Source of the DNA: Diaphorobacter sp. HDW4B
GTDB taxonomy: Bacteria; Pseudomonadota; Gammaproteobacteria; Burkholderiales; Burkholderiaceae_C
DNA: 64,000 bases
Direction: 5' to 3'
Assembly (NCBI RefSeq): GCF_011305535.1
Contig: NZ_CP049906.1
Span: 372,001-436,000 of the forward strand
Under the pieces are notes generated by a model. That model saw nothing but the letters and a program-made list of their open reading frames with translations, was not told where the DNA came from and made no database searches. Each line of letters opens with the position of its first letter. Positions within the stretch are counted from its first letter, which is position 1. Below are positions 42,644 to 52,185 of this stretch, in pieces. The position numbers were made by a program, and so were the translations under genes.

Positions 42644-44344
42644 ATGAGCGTCAATCCTTCTGCACAGGCCCGCACTGGCGGGCAGATCCTGGTGGATCAA
42701 CTTCGTATTCATGGCATTGACCATGTGTTCTGCGTCCCTGGCGAGAGCTATCTCGCTGTGCTGGATGCCTTGCACGACGCAGATGTGACCGTCACCGTGT
42801 GTCGCCAGGAAGGCGGAGCCATGATGATGGCGGAGGCTCACGGCAAGCTCACGGGTCGCCCTGCGGCATGCTTTGTGACGCGCGGGCCAGGTGCGACCAA
42901 TGCCACTCCCGGCATTCATATCGCATCCCATGACTCAACGCCTGTTCTGGTATTTGTTGGCCAGATCGAGCGAGGCGTGCGTGAGCGTGGCGCGCTGCAG
43001 GAACTGGACTACCGTGCGGCGTTTGGCCACTTCGCCAAATGGGTGACCGAGATCGATGACGCTCGTCGCATTCCCGAAATCATTTCACGTGCCGTGCACA
43101 CCGCCCTGTCCGGCAGGCCGGGCCCGGTGATGATCGCTCTGCCGGAGGACATGCTGGTCGACAAGGTGGTCTGTGCTGACGCTCAGGCAGCGCAGGAAAT
43201 TCCGGCCACCCCCAGTGCAGCACAGATGGCAAAGGCGCTGGAGTTGCTGTCTCAGGCAGAACGCCCGTTGGTGGTGCTGGGTGGTACGCGCTGGAGTGCT
43301 GAAGCGGTCGAGGATTTCGCTCGTTGGGCGAGGGCGTCGAATGTTCCGGTGACAGTCTCGCTGCGTCGTCAGATGCTGTTTCCCACGTCCAATGAGTCTT
43401 TCGTGGGCGATCTGGGCTTTGGTCCGAATCCTGCCTTGGTGGAACAGGTCAAGCAGGCCGATCTGATTTTGCTGATCGGCAGTCGGATGTCGGAGACACC
43501 GAGCCAAGGCTATACGCTGCTCAACATCCCGGTGCCCAAGCAGAAGCTCATCCATGTATTCCCGGAAGCCACGGAACTGGGACGGGTCTATGCGCCTACC
43601 GTGGGCATCTGCGCTACGCCAGCGGCGTTTGTCGAAGCATTGGTCAATCAGTCGCTGCCCACTTCCGAGTCACGCAGCACCTATGCCGAGCTCCTGCGCT
43701 CCATCTACGAGAAATGGAGTGACACGCAGACGGTAGTCACGCCGGGGCAACTGCAGATGGCCAAGGTCATGGACTATCTCAACGACCGACTTCCAAGCGA
43801 CACCATTGTCTGCAACGGTGCGGGAAACTATGCCACTTGGGTGCACCGCTTCTACCATTTCGATGGCTTCGGAACGCAGCTCGCACCGACGTCTGGCTCC
43901 ATGGGGTATGGCGTGCCTGCTGCGGTTGGCGCGAAGCGAATCTTCCCGGATCGCACGGTGGTCGCGTTCGCCGGGGATGGCTGTTTTCTGATGAATGGTC
44001 AGGAGTTCGCCACGGCCGTGCAGTATCAATTGCCGGTGATCGTCATCGTTGTGGACAACCGCATGTACGGCACCATCCGTATGCATCAGGAGCGCGAGTA
44101 TCCAGGGCGGGTCAGCGCGACTGAGTTGCGCAACCCGGACTTCGCGGCTTACGCGCGTGCGTTTGGCGGTCATGGCGAGCGAGTGGAAAAAACAGAGGAG
44201 TTTGCCCCTGCTTTCGAGAGAGCGCTCGCTTCCGGGCAACCTTCGATCCTGCATTGCATGATCGATCCGGAAGTCATCAGTCCTGCATTCACCCTGTCTC
44301 AGGTGCGAGAAGCGGCGATGGCCGCTGGACGCGGTCGCGTCTGA
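42644..44344 (+). CDS. ThDP-dependent enzyme, acetolactate-synthase-like (2-oxo acid decarboxylase/lyase)
   Basis: A 566-residue thiamine-diphosphate enzyme. The activating Glu is in VCRQEGGAMMMAEAHG (about 55), the diphosphate/Mg motif GDGCFLMNGQEF (about 445) ends in VDNRMYG, and the middle domain has GGTRWSAEAV. The N-terminal active-site pattern RGPGATNAT is that of acetolactate synthase relatives; the His pair of benzoylformate decarboxylase is not seen. In context, with an aldehyde dehydrogenase 21 bases downstream and a 2-hydroxyacid oxidase beyond, decarboxylation or carboligation of a 2-oxo acid is the best guess. Confidence 0.85.
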   Translation: MSVNPSAQARTGGQILVDQLRIHGIDHVFCVPGESYLAVLDALHDADVTVTVCRQEGGAMMMAEAHGKLTGRPAACFVTRGPGATNATPGIHIASHDSTPVLVFVGQIERGVRERGALQELDYRAAFGHFAKWVTEIDDARRIPEIISRAVHTALSGRPGPVMIALPEDMLVDKVVCADAQAAQEIPATPSAAQMAKALELLSQAERPLVVLGGTRWSAEAVEDFARWARASNVPVTVSLRRQMLFPTSNESFVGDLGFGPNPALVEQVKQADLILLIGSRMSETPSQGYTLLNIPVPKQKLIHVFPEATELGRVYAPTVGICATPAAFVEALVNQSLPTSESRSTYAELLRSIYEKWSDTQTVVTPGQLQMAKVMDYLNDRLPSDTIVCNGAGNYATWVHRFYHFDGFGTQLAPTSGSMGYGVPAAVGAKRIFPDRTVVAFAGDGCFLMNGQEFATAVQYQLPVIVIVVDNRMYGTIRMHQEREYPGRVSATELRNPDFAAYARAFGGHGERVEKTEEFAPAFERALASGQPSILHCMIDPEVISPAFTLSQVREAAMAAGRGRV

Positions 44345-44365
44345 GGCCGGAGGGGATACGGAGAC

Positions 44366-45820
44366 ATGGAGACAAACCGATCGGTTCACCGAAATCTCAT
44401 TGGCGGCCAGTGGTGCGAGGCCAGCGATGTCACGCAGAACATCAATCCATCGGACACGCGCGAGACAGTGGGGGTGTACGCGCGAGGGGGAACTGCGGAG
44501 GCCGAGCAGGCCGTCGCCGCTGCACGCGCCGCTTTCCCGGCCTGGTCCTGCACTTCGCCACAACTGAGACATGACATTCTGGTTCGCGCCGCTCAGGAGG
44601 TCATGAGTCGCAAGAACGAGTTGGGGCACTTGCTTTCCAGCGAGGAAGGCAAGACGCTGCCCGAGGGTATCGGCGAGGTGACTCGTGCTGCCAACGTTCT
44701 GGCTTTCATGGCCGGTGAGTCCTTGCGTATTCCGGGCGATCGAACGCCCGGTCTCATGGCTGGCAGCGACACGGAAGTGACGCGCGAACCATTGGGCGTG
44801 GTGGGCGTCATCTCGCCCTGGAATTTTCCGATGGCCATTCCAGCGTGGAAGATCGCTCCAGCACTTGCCTTTGGCAATACTGTGGTGTTCAAGCCCGCTG
44901 AGCTGGTGCCGGGATCGGCGTGGGCTCTGGTAGATATTCTTCAGCGCGCTGGCTTGCCGGACGGGGTGCTCAATCTGGTGATGGGATCTGGCAGCCAGGT
45001 CGGAGGTGTTCTGAGCTCCCACCCTCAGGTGGACGCCATCAGCTTCACGGGGTCCGTGCCCACAGGGCGTCGCATTGCCGTGGATTGTGTGAGCGGACCC
45101 GTCATGAAGCGCATGCAGTTGGAAATGGGCGGCAAGAATCCGCTCGTGATTCTGGACGATGCGGATCTGGCCATTGCCGTGGAATGCGCCGTGCAAGGAG
45201 CATTTTTCAGTACGGGTCAGCGGTGCACCGCATCGTCACGCTTCATCGTCACGGAGGGCATTCATGATCGCTTTGTGGCCGCCGTGATTCACCGTCTTGA
45301 GGGGCTGAAAATCGGGCATGCGCTTGATCCTGCAACCCATATTGGTCCGGTGGTCGACGAGAAGCAATTGTTCGTGGACCTTTCCTACATAGACATCGGG
45401 CGCAAGGAAGGAGCCCATCTGGCTTGGGGTGGGCAACGGTTGGAGTTGGCTGCGCCCGGGTTCTACCTGCAGCCTGCGTTGTTTACCGAGGTGAGTCCGT
45501 CGATGCGCGTCGGACGAGAGGAAATCTTCGGCCCGGTCGCATCAGTCACACGGGTTCGAGATTTCGACGAAGCGCTGCATGTGGCCAATGACACCGAGTT
45601 TGGGTTGGCTGCCGGCATCTGCACCACCAGCTTGCGATATGCGTCGCAATTCAAACGTCATTCACAGGCGGGAATCGTGAAAGTCAATCAGGCCACCAGT
45701 GGTCTCGACTATCACTTGCCGTTCGGTGGTCGCAAGGCGTCCTCTTACGGGCCTCGAGAGCAGGGGCGATATGCAGTGGACTTCTATACGCTCATCAAGA
45801 CGGCCTACACGTCGGCTTGA
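44366..45820 (+). CDS. NAD(P)-dependent aldehyde dehydrogenase
   Basis: A 484-residue ALDH. Motifs: VISPWNFPMAIPAWK (cofactor, about 150), FTGSVPTGR, the general base in LEMGGKNPLVILD (about 253), the nucleophile in STGQRCTASSR (about 287) and EEIFGPVASV. It resembles the aromatic/2-oxoglutarate-semialdehyde group. It would oxidise the aldehyde left by the upstream ThDP enzyme. Operon with that gene and the Bug/FAD-oxidase genes. Confidence 0.92.
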   Translation: METNRSVHRNLIGGQWCEASDVTQNINPSDTRETVGVYARGGTAEAEQAVAAARAAFPAWSCTSPQLRHDILVRAAQEVMSRKNELGHLLSSEEGKTLPEGIGEVTRAANVLAFMAGESLRIPGDRTPGLMAGSDTEVTREPLGVVGVISPWNFPMAIPAWKIAPALAFGNTVVFKPAELVPGSAWALVDILQRAGLPDGVLNLVMGSGSQVGGVLSSHPQVDAISFTGSVPTGRRIAVDCVSGPVMKRMQLEMGGKNPLVILDDADLAIAVECAVQGAFFSTGQRCTASSRFIVTEGIHDRFVAAVIHRLEGLKIGHALDPATHIGPVVDEKQLFVDLSYIDIGRKEGAHLAWGGQRLELAAPGFYLQPALFTEVSPSMRVGREEIFGPVASVTRVRDFDEALHVANDTEFGLAAGICTTSLRYASQFKRHSQAGIVKVNQATSGLDYHLPFGGRKASSYGPREQGRYAVDFYTLIKTAYTSA

Positions 45821-45851
45821 GCGATCAACATCAATTCCAAGGAGACAAGTC

Positions 45852-46823
45852 ATGAAGAAAAAATGGATGATCGGCCTGAGCCTCATATCCGCTGCCGTAT
45901 TTGCAGTATCTGCGCATGCTTCCGACTACCCCCAGCGCAGCATTCGCATCATCGTTCCGTTTGCCGCAGGAGGGATCACTGACGTGATGGGCCGCACCAT
46001 TGCCATGCATCTGAGCACGGAACTGGGCCAGCCCGTGATCGTCGACAACAAGCCGGGTGCGAGCGGCATGATCGGCTGTGAGATGGCGGCCAAGGCGGCT
46101 CCCGATGGCTACACCTTGCTGATGGCCGGAATCGCGCCGTTAGGCACCAATCCGGTGATGTATCGCCAGATTCGCTATGACCCGGTCAAGAGCTATGAGC
46201 ACATCGGGCTGGTAGCCAAGCAGCCTTTGGTGGTTGTCGTAAGCAACAAGATCCCCGTCAACAATGTCCAGGAACTGGCCGCATATCTGAAGAGCAAGCC
46301 TCAAGGAGACATGTTCTACGGGACATCGGGGAGTTCATACCAGTTGATCACGGAGGCTTTCAACGCACAGTTGGGGGTCAAGATGACGCATGTGCCGTTC
46401 AAGGGAACGAGTCCGGCCATCGAAGCGCTGCTTGGCGGACAGATTGGCTTCATGATCGACCCGTATTCCACAATGGGATCGCAGGTCAAGGCAGGAAAGG
46501 TCAAGGCGTTGGCCCTGACTGCTGACAAGCGCTCCGAAACTGCACCGCAACTGCCCACGGTGATCGAGGCTGGATTGGCCGGGTTTGAGGCTTCATCCTG
46601 GCAAGGGCTGCTTGCGCCTGCGGGCACGCCCAAGGACGTTGTTCAGAAGTTGAATACGGCGCTTGTCAAAATTCTCAAATCGAATGAGATCAAGCAGAGC
46701 TTCGCAGCATCCGGCGTGCAGCCATCTCCTTCATCGCCTGCTGAATTCCGCCAATTCATTCAGTCTGAAAACCAGCGTTGGAAAAGCGTGGCGACTGCGG
46801 CGAACATTCAGCCAGAAGATTGA
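45852..46823 (+). CDS. Bug/TctC-family periplasmic substrate-binding protein (copy 4)
   Basis: A 323-residue receptor. AAGGAGACAAGTC precedes ATG 45852. The signal peptide ends FAVSAHA before SDYPQRSIRIIVPFAAGG; VIVDNKPGASGM and DGYTLLMAG follow. It sits between the aldehyde dehydrogenase and FAD-oxidase genes, so the ligand is plausibly the 2-hydroxy or 2-oxo acid these enzymes use. Confidence 0.92.
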   Translation: MKKKWMIGLSLISAAVFAVSAHASDYPQRSIRIIVPFAAGGITDVMGRTIAMHLSTELGQPVIVDNKPGASGMIGCEMAAKAAPDGYTLLMAGIAPLGTNPVMYRQIRYDPVKSYEHIGLVAKQPLVVVVSNKIPVNNVQELAAYLKSKPQGDMFYGTSGSSYQLITEAFNAQLGVKMTHVPFKGTSPAIEALLGGQIGFMIDPYSTMGSQVKAGKVKALALTADKRSETAPQLPTVIEAGLAGFEASSWQGLLAPAGTPKDVVQKLNTALVKILKSNEIKQSFAASGVQPSPSSPAEFRQFIQSENQRWKSVATAANIQPED

Positions 46824-46835
46824 TGGGGCTTGGTC

Positions 46836-48242
46836 ATGCAGTTGTATGAAAACCGTCCCAAGCGGCATTTGAGTGAACAAGGCATCGCGGAGTTCGTCTC
46901 TGAGTTCGGCGAACGGTTCACGCAAAACATGGCGCTGCGTGAACAGCACGGAACGGATGAGTCGCCCTATCCGGTTTGTCCACCCGACGCGGTGGTATTT
47001 GCTTCTTCGACGGACGACGTCGTGCGTGCGGTGCAGCTGTGCCAGCGATGGCAGGTGCCGCTGATTCCCTTCGGAATCGGATCCTCAATGGAAGGGCACA
47101 TCTTGCCCATCGAAGGCGGGGTGACACTCGATCTGTCACGGATGAACCAGATCATCGCAGTGAACGCGGAAGACGCCACCGTGACGGTACAGGCGGGAGT
47201 ATTGCGTCAGCAACTCAATGAAGAAATCCGCCACACGGGGCTTTTCTTCCCGATTGATCCTGGCGCGAACGCTTCCCTTGGAGGGATGGCCAGCACTCGA
47301 GCGTCTGGGACGAACGCGGTGCGCTACGGAACCATGCGTGAGAACGTGGTGTCGCTCAAGGTGGTGACGGCCGAGGGCAAGGTGATTCGCACCAGCAGTC
47401 GTGCGCGCAAGTCATCCGCTGGGTATGACCTGACACGACTTTATGTCGGCAGTGAAGGAACGCTGGGCATTATTGTCGAGGTCACGCTGAGGGTGTATCC
47501 GGTGCCCGAAGCGATCTCCGCGGCGGTCTGCAACTTCGCGACACTGCAGGATGCGGTGAGCAGCGTCATCGACATCATGCAGATGGGTATTCCTGTCGCC
47601 AGAGTGGAGTTCATGGATGACCGAGCGGTACGGGCAGTCAATCGCCACAGTCAGTTGAATCTTCGCGAAACTCCGCTGCTGCTTTTCGAATTTCACGGAA
47701 GCACTGCCGCTGTGGCAGAGCATGCGCAGCAGGCACAGGAGATCACGCAGAGCCATGGAGGCATGGACTTCGAGTGGGCAGAAAAGGCGGAGGAGCGTTC
47801 GCGACTGTGGACTGCACGGCACAAGGCTTACTTTGCCGGACTGCAAATGCGGCCCGGTGCGCGCAGCGTGTCAACCGATGTCTGTGTGCCGATCTCTCGT
47901 CTCGCCGATTGCGTGATGCAGACCGTGACCGATCTGGAGGGTATGCCCTTTCCGTTCAAAATCGTCGGCCATGTAGGTGACGGCAACTTTCATGTGCAGA
48001 TGCTGCTCGATGAACAAAGCGAAAACGAATGGGCACTGTCAGAGGAGGTGAATCATCGCCTGGTCCGCCGCGCCATCCAAATGGATGGCACCTGCACGGG
48101 CGAGCACGGCATCGGCATTCACAAGATGGAGTTCCTCAAGGAAGAGCACGGTGAGGATGCCTTGGATGTGATGCGCAGAATCAAGCATGCACTTGATCCG
48201 GCAAACATTCTCAATCCCGGCAAGATCGTGAGCTGGGATTGA
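46836..48242 (+). CDS. FAD-linked oxidase, D-lactate dehydrogenase/GlcD type
   Basis: A 468-residue flavoprotein of the PCMH/VAO fold. The start at ATG 46836 follows GATGGGG. The FAD pyrophosphate loop region is IPFGIGSSMEGHILP, then GSEGTLGIIVEVTL (about 205); the C-terminal domain ends with VGHVGDGNFHVQM and GEHGIGIHKMEFL. It would oxidise a D-2-hydroxy acid to the 2-oxo acid, passing electrons to quinone or cytochrome. No separate GlcE/GlcF genes are present, so it is a stand-alone Dld-like enzyme. Last gene of the ThDP operon. Confidence 0.92.
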   Translation: MQLYENRPKRHLSEQGIAEFVSEFGERFTQNMALREQHGTDESPYPVCPPDAVVFASSTDDVVRAVQLCQRWQVPLIPFGIGSSMEGHILPIEGGVTLDLSRMNQIIAVNAEDATVTVQAGVLRQQLNEEIRHTGLFFPIDPGANASLGGMASTRASGTNAVRYGTMRENVVSLKVVTAEGKVIRTSSRARKSSAGYDLTRLYVGSEGTLGIIVEVTLRVYPVPEAISAAVCNFATLQDAVSSVIDIMQMGIPVARVEFMDDRAVRAVNRHSQLNLRETPLLLFEFHGSTAAVAEHAQQAQEITQSHGGMDFEWAEKAEERSRLWTARHKAYFAGLQMRPGARSVSTDVCVPISRLADCVMQTVTDLEGMPFPFKIVGHVGDGNFHVQMLLDEQSENEWALSEEVNHRLVRRAIQMDGTCTGEHGIGIHKMEFLKEEHGEDALDVMRRIKHALDPANILNPGKIVSWD

Positions 48243-48256
48243 GGGATGCGTACAGG

Positions 48257-48293
48257 CTGTCCGCGCTGAGCGCTGAGATCAGCGTCCGGACAG
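48257..48293. terminator. Hairpin between convergent FAD-oxidase and IclR genes
   Basis: CTGTCC-GCGCTGA and TCAGCG-TCC-GGACAG pair with a small bulge, filling the 36-base gap and running into the last codons of the IclR gene. No T-run; termination inferred. Confidence 0.5.
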
Positions 48294-49139
48294 CTGTGCG
48301 ATCTGTTGCAGCGCTGGTACCTGCAGTGGCATCAGTCTTGTGCAGGCCAACAGTTCCTTGGAAATGAAGGCGATGGCTTCTTCGTCAAAGCTTTCTGAAT
48401 ATGCGGTGATCGCCAGACAGCCGAGCGCAGTCTTGTCCCAGGAATAGAAGTTGGCAGCGATCGCACTCAGCCCATCGTAGAACTCGTCGCGCACCAGCAC
48501 ATAGCCGTTTTCGGCAGCCAGTTTGAGGTCCGCATCCAGTGCCGCCTTGGTGGTGATGGTCTTGCCGGTGCGCGCCACATAGGGGGGCTTGCCGAGCATG
48601 GCTTCGCGTTTGGTTGGATCGGAAGCCAGCAGAAGTGCTTTGCCAGGACCCGAGGCGTGTAATGGACCGTGCAGCCACGTGGTGTAGTAGGGGTTGAGCG
48701 AGCTGCCTGCCTGCATGACGTCGACCACGACGCGCTCGCCGGCAATGTAGGCAACCAGAACCACGGATTGACTGACCTTGTTGGCAAGACCGCGAACCAG
48801 AGGATCGGCCTGACGACGAAGCTCTTCCAGCGGGTGCTTCAGCGCGAGCGGGCGCAGCGTTGACGGGGAGGCCAGATAGTATTTCCCGTCAGCGATGCGA
48901 ATGACTCTCTGTGCATCTTCAAGTGTGCGCAAAAGACGCAAAGTCGTGCTGAGGTCCAATTTGACGTCGGCAGCCAGCTCGGCAAGTGTCATCGGGTGGC
49001 TGGCTGCGACCAGCGTGTCCAGCAGTGCCAAACCGCGCAGCAAAGTGCCCGCCAACTGCCCATTGGCCTTGGAGTTCTCGGTGGAGGTATCGGCCTCGAC
49101 GGCTGATGTGGGTGCTGATGATTTTCGAGGTCTTGGCAT
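48279..49139 (-). CDS. IclR-family transcriptional regulator
   Basis: A 286-residue IclR regulator starting MPRPRKSSA at the ATG ending at 49139. The wHTH is at about residues 50-100 (PMTLAELAADVKLDLSTTLRLLRTLEDAQRV), the effector domain after it (GPLHASGPGKALLLAS and YYSWDK-like NFYSWDKTALGC). It follows an RraA-family gene on the same strand by 127 bases and faces the ThDP operon end. Its target may be the RraA gene or the divergent Bug/Bug/hydroxyacid-oxidase operon at 50.1 kb. Confidence 0.88.
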   Translation of the reverse strand: MPRPRKSSAPTSAVEADTSTENSKANGQLAGTLLRGLALLDTLVAASHPMTLAELAADVKLDLSTTLRLLRTLEDAQRVIRIADGKYYLASPSTLRPLALKHPLEELRRQADPLVRGLANKVSQSVVLVAYIAGERVVVDVMQAGSSLNPYYTTWLHGPLHASGPGKALLLASDPTKREAMLGKPPYVARTGKTITTKAALDADLKLAAENGYVLVRDEFYDGLSAIAANFYSWDKTALGCLAITAYSESFDEEAIAFISKELLACTRLMPLQVPALQQIAQLSGR

Positions 49140-49266
49140 GATCTGATTAAAAAGCTGGCGAAAAGGGTCGCAAGCCGTTTTGCGCGGTAAAGCTTTGAGG
49201 CACAAGGGGCGTCATGGCTGTCGCCTGACACATGGCACTGTTCCCAATACCCCAGCGGCGCAGGGA

Positions 49267-49941
49267 TCAGAGTTTAGCGAACTTGCGCAGTGCTTCCGTG
49301 AATGCCAGGCCCTTGCGGATTTCTTCGCTGGCCAGACGGTCCTGCTGCTCCAGCTCGGCCGCAAGACGAGCCACTTCAGCTGCCCGTTCATGTGGGACGA
49401 CAACGATGCCACTTGCGTCCCCGATGATGATGTCACCCGGGTGCACAGGCATGCCGTCAATCTTGACTGTGGTGTTGATCTCGATGACTTTCACGCGTGT
49501 CTTTCCGGAAAGTGGCACCACATGACGCGAGAACACAGGGAAGCCCTGCTCAATGATCTCGTCCGCGTCACGTACGCCTCCGTCCACCACCAGACCAGCC
49601 ACGCCATTTTGCGCGGCCGCGACAGATGCGACGCCGCCCCATGTCGACACCTGCTGTCCGCCATTGTCGATCACGACGACATCCAGAGACTGGCACATGT
49701 CGATCACGGTGCCAAGGCCGAACTCGGATGCCTTGTACGCATTTTTGGCTCCCGTCACTTCCTTCACGGTCAGGGCTGCGCCCACGAAACGCATGCCCGG
49801 GGCAACGGGACGCAAGTTCAAACCGATGCTGCCGATGTTCAAGTCATCCAGCACATTGCCGATAGTGCTGGTGGCCAGGCCCTTGAATGCGTCGATCAGG
49901 TCGGGGGACGTTGCTGGGCGGGTACCTTGATGGATGCTCAC
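49267..49941 (-). CDS. RraA-family aldolase candidate (copy 4)
   Basis: A 224-residue RraA/HMG-aldolase-fold protein starting with GTG (ending at 49941), with GGAAAGA upstream. Motifs: STIGNVLDDLNIG, VVVIDNGGQQVSTWGG, LVVDGGVRDADE and IIIGDASGIVVVP. It is the only one of the four copies here that keeps an acidic residue two after the RD pair (RDADE), with a Gly 20 residues before the Arg. That is the fingerprint described for HMG/CHA aldolases. It is therefore the best candidate for a true pyruvate-releasing class II aldolase. Divergent from a Bug gene. Confidence 0.85.
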   Translation of the reverse strand: MSIHQGTRPATSPDLIDAFKGLATSTIGNVLDDLNIGSIGLNLRPVAPGMRFVGAALTVKEVTGAKNAYKASEFGLGTVIDMCQSLDVVVIDNGGQQVSTWGGVASVAAAQNGVAGLVVDGGVRDADEIIEQGFPVFSRHVVPLSGKTRVKVIEINTTVKIDGMPVHPGDIIIGDASGIVVVPHERAAEVARLAAELEQQDRLASEEIRKGLAFTEALRKFAKL

Positions 49942-50127
49942 TTGTTGATCTTTCCGGGTTGTGTGTTGATACGTTGAAAATACAATAAAGAAATAAAACT
50001 TTCAATAGATGAATAACTAATTTCATTAAATAGTTTGCATGTCACACTTCGCGAGTGGCAGCGGGGTGGCGGAGATGGGCTCTGGCGATTGACGGCTGTC
50101 TTGGGAATGGATGAGGAGACACGATTC

Positions 50128-51105
50128 ATGTGGAACAACCGACGGACGGTGCTTTGTCAGCTTTCGGCAGGAGCGCTGGGGGCTGTTGCGCCGATGGCGT
50201 TTGCAACAACGGATTGGCCACGCAAGCCAGTGCGGGTGATCGTGCCTTTCACGCCTGGCGGATCCACGGACATTGCTGCACGGCTGGCGGCCGAGGGGAT
50301 GGGGCGAAAGCTCGGGCAAACATTTGTAGTCGACAACCGTCCTGGGGCGGGTGGCAATCTGGGGCTGGAGGCATTGGCGCGTTCCGAAAACGACGGCTAC
50401 ACCATCGGCATTCTGACGACCGCTCATCCGATCAACAGTTGGCTCTACAAGAAACCTGGGTATGACCTGAAGACCAGTTTTTCTCCAATCGGCTTTCTGC
50501 AGGAGGGACCGATCATGTTGGTGGTCCACCCGAGTCTGCCGGTCAACTCGGTGGCCGATTTCATAGCCTATGCGAAGGCGAATCCCGGCAAGCTCAACTT
50601 TGCAACCTCGGGTACGGGAAATTCCACGCACATGGCGGGTGAGTTGTTCTGCAATCGCGCGCAGATCAAGATGACTCATGTTCCTTACAAGGGCAGTGCT
50701 CCCGCCATCGCAGACACGATTGCGGGGGTCTGTGAATTGAGCTTTGACACCATGATCTCGGCCTTGCCCCATGTGAAGGCCGGAAAGCTCAAGGCCCTCG
50801 CCATCACCACAGGCAAGCGCTCGTCAATGACGCCGGACGTGCCCTGCATCGCGGAAACCTTGCCTGGTTTTGATGTGTCCGCATGGAACGGGATGGTGGC
50901 GCCGGCGGGTACTCCCAAGGACATCATCGGCAAGCTGCACGCAGCCATGGTGGATGCGTTGGCTTCGCCGAACGTGACCAAGCGATTCACCGAAATGGGC
51001 GTCACGCCCCGTGCCATGCAGCCCGAGGAGTTCCACAAGTTCATTCTTCAGGAGGCTGAGATGTGGGGTAAGACGGTGCAGGCGGCAAAGATCACGATCG
51101 ATTGA
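50128..51105 (+). CDS. Bug/TctC-family periplasmic substrate-binding protein (copy 5)
   Basis: A 325-residue receptor. GAGGAGACACG precedes ATG 50128. The signal region NNRRTVLCQLSAGALGAV has a twin-Arg near the start and could use Tat, although the motif is not perfect. DWPRKPVRVIVPFTPGGSTD and VVDNRPGAGGNLG give the family core. First of two adjacent receptor genes before an FMN-dependent hydroxyacid dehydrogenase gene. Confidence 0.92.
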   Translation: MWNNRRTVLCQLSAGALGAVAPMAFATTDWPRKPVRVIVPFTPGGSTDIAARLAAEGMGRKLGQTFVVDNRPGAGGNLGLEALARSENDGYTIGILTTAHPINSWLYKKPGYDLKTSFSPIGFLQEGPIMLVVHPSLPVNSVADFIAYAKANPGKLNFATSGTGNSTHMAGELFCNRAQIKMTHVPYKGSAPAIADTIAGVCELSFDTMISALPHVKAGKLKALAITTGKRSSMTPDVPCIAETLPGFDVSAWNGMVAPAGTPKDIIGKLHAAMVDALASPNVTKRFTEMGVTPRAMQPEEFHKFILQEAEMWGKTVQAAKITID

Positions 51106-51180
51106 CGTATTCACGGGCTGGCCTGCGCTTTAGGTGCATGCAATGATGACCCACAACCAGAATGATTGAAGGAGACAGAA

Positions 51181-52185
51181 ATGAGTTTTCAGCGACGTTT
51201 TGCCATCAAGGCAAGTCTGGCGATGGCAGTGGCCGCTACAAGTCTATGCGGCCCCGTGGTGCAGGCCAAGGAGGAGGGTGCGGCGGGCTATCCCGCCAAG
51301 CCGATCACCTTCATCGTTCCTTATTCGTCGGGTGGACCCACAGACCTGATAGCGCGCCAACTGGCGCTTGGACTGACGAAACTCTGGGGGCAGTCTGTCG
51401 TCGTGGACAACCGCACCGGGGCAGGCGGGATCGTTGCGTTGACTGCTTTGGCGCGAGCGCCGGCGGATGGCTATACGCTTGGCATCATGGTGTCTCCAGT
51501 GACTGCCATTGCGCCGCTGACTCAGCCCAGCTTTCCATATGACGTCACCAAGGACTTCACGGCAGTATCCGACGTGGTTGACTATGCACTGGTATTGCTG
51601 GCCGGGCCGCAAACCAAGGCCAAGAGTCTGCAGGAATTGGTGGAGTATGCAAAGAAGAATCCAACTGGCGTGACCTACGGATCTTCGGGCTTGGGAGGTA
51701 CCAACCATCTCGCGGGCGAACTGTTTTCGCGCGCGTCCAGTGCTCCGATGCTGCATGTGCCATACAAGGGCAATGCTCCGGCCATCAACGACGTGCTGGG
51801 TGGTCAGATCAGCTTTGTGTTCGCGCAGACAGATGCGGCCATCGGTTTGGCCAAGAGTGACAAGATCACAGCGTTGGGCATCACCTCTTCGTCTCGCAAT
51901 CCTATGCTGCCGAATGTGCCGACGCTGGAGGAGTCCGGGTTCAAGGGAGTGGACGTCGGCGGATGGACGGGGGTCATGGGGCCTGCGAAGCTGCCTGCGC
52001 CGATTCTGAAAAAACTGGAAGATGGCATAGCGGCGGTGAAACAGTCGCCCGAATTCAAAGAGAAAATGGAGTCGCTTGGCTTTGTGATCACTGGCACTTC
52101 GTCTGCTGACTTCAGCCAGCGCGTGCGCAAGGAGCGCGACTTCTGGAAGGCGAAGATCACCGAAGCGAAGATTCAACTCCAATGA
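51181..52185 (+). CDS. Bug/TctC-family periplasmic substrate-binding protein (copy 6)
   Basis: A 334-residue receptor with AAGGAGACAGAA before ATG 51181. The signal peptide ends GPVVQA; the mature core is YPAKPITFIVPYSSGGPTD and VVDNRTGAGG, with NRPG changed to NRTG. It overlaps the FMN-enzyme start by four bases (ATGA), the only receptor here translationally coupled to an enzyme. That makes the hydroxy acid oxidised by the enzyme a good ligand guess. Confidence 0.92.
   Translation: MSFQRRFAIKASLAMAVAATSLCGPVVQAKEEGAAGYPAKPITFIVPYSSGGPTDLIARQLALGLTKLWGQSVVVDNRTGAGGIVALTALARAPADGYTLGIMVSPVTAIAPLTQPSFPYDVTKDFTAVSDVVDYALVLLAGPQTKAKSLQELVEYAKKNPTGVTYGSSGLGGTNHLAGELFSRASSAPMLHVPYKGNAPAINDVLGGQISFVFAQTDAAIGLAKSDKITALGITSSSRNPMLPNVPTLEESGFKGVDVGGWTGVMGPAKLPAPILKKLEDGIAAVKQSPEFKEKMESLGFVITGTSSADFSQRVRKERDFWKAKITEAKIQLQ

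Noticed and set aside
43670-45196. 508-codon minus-strand frame opposite the ThDP enzyme and aldehyde dehydrogenase
   Set aside because: Shadow frame spanning two real genes and their gap, with no recognisable motif.
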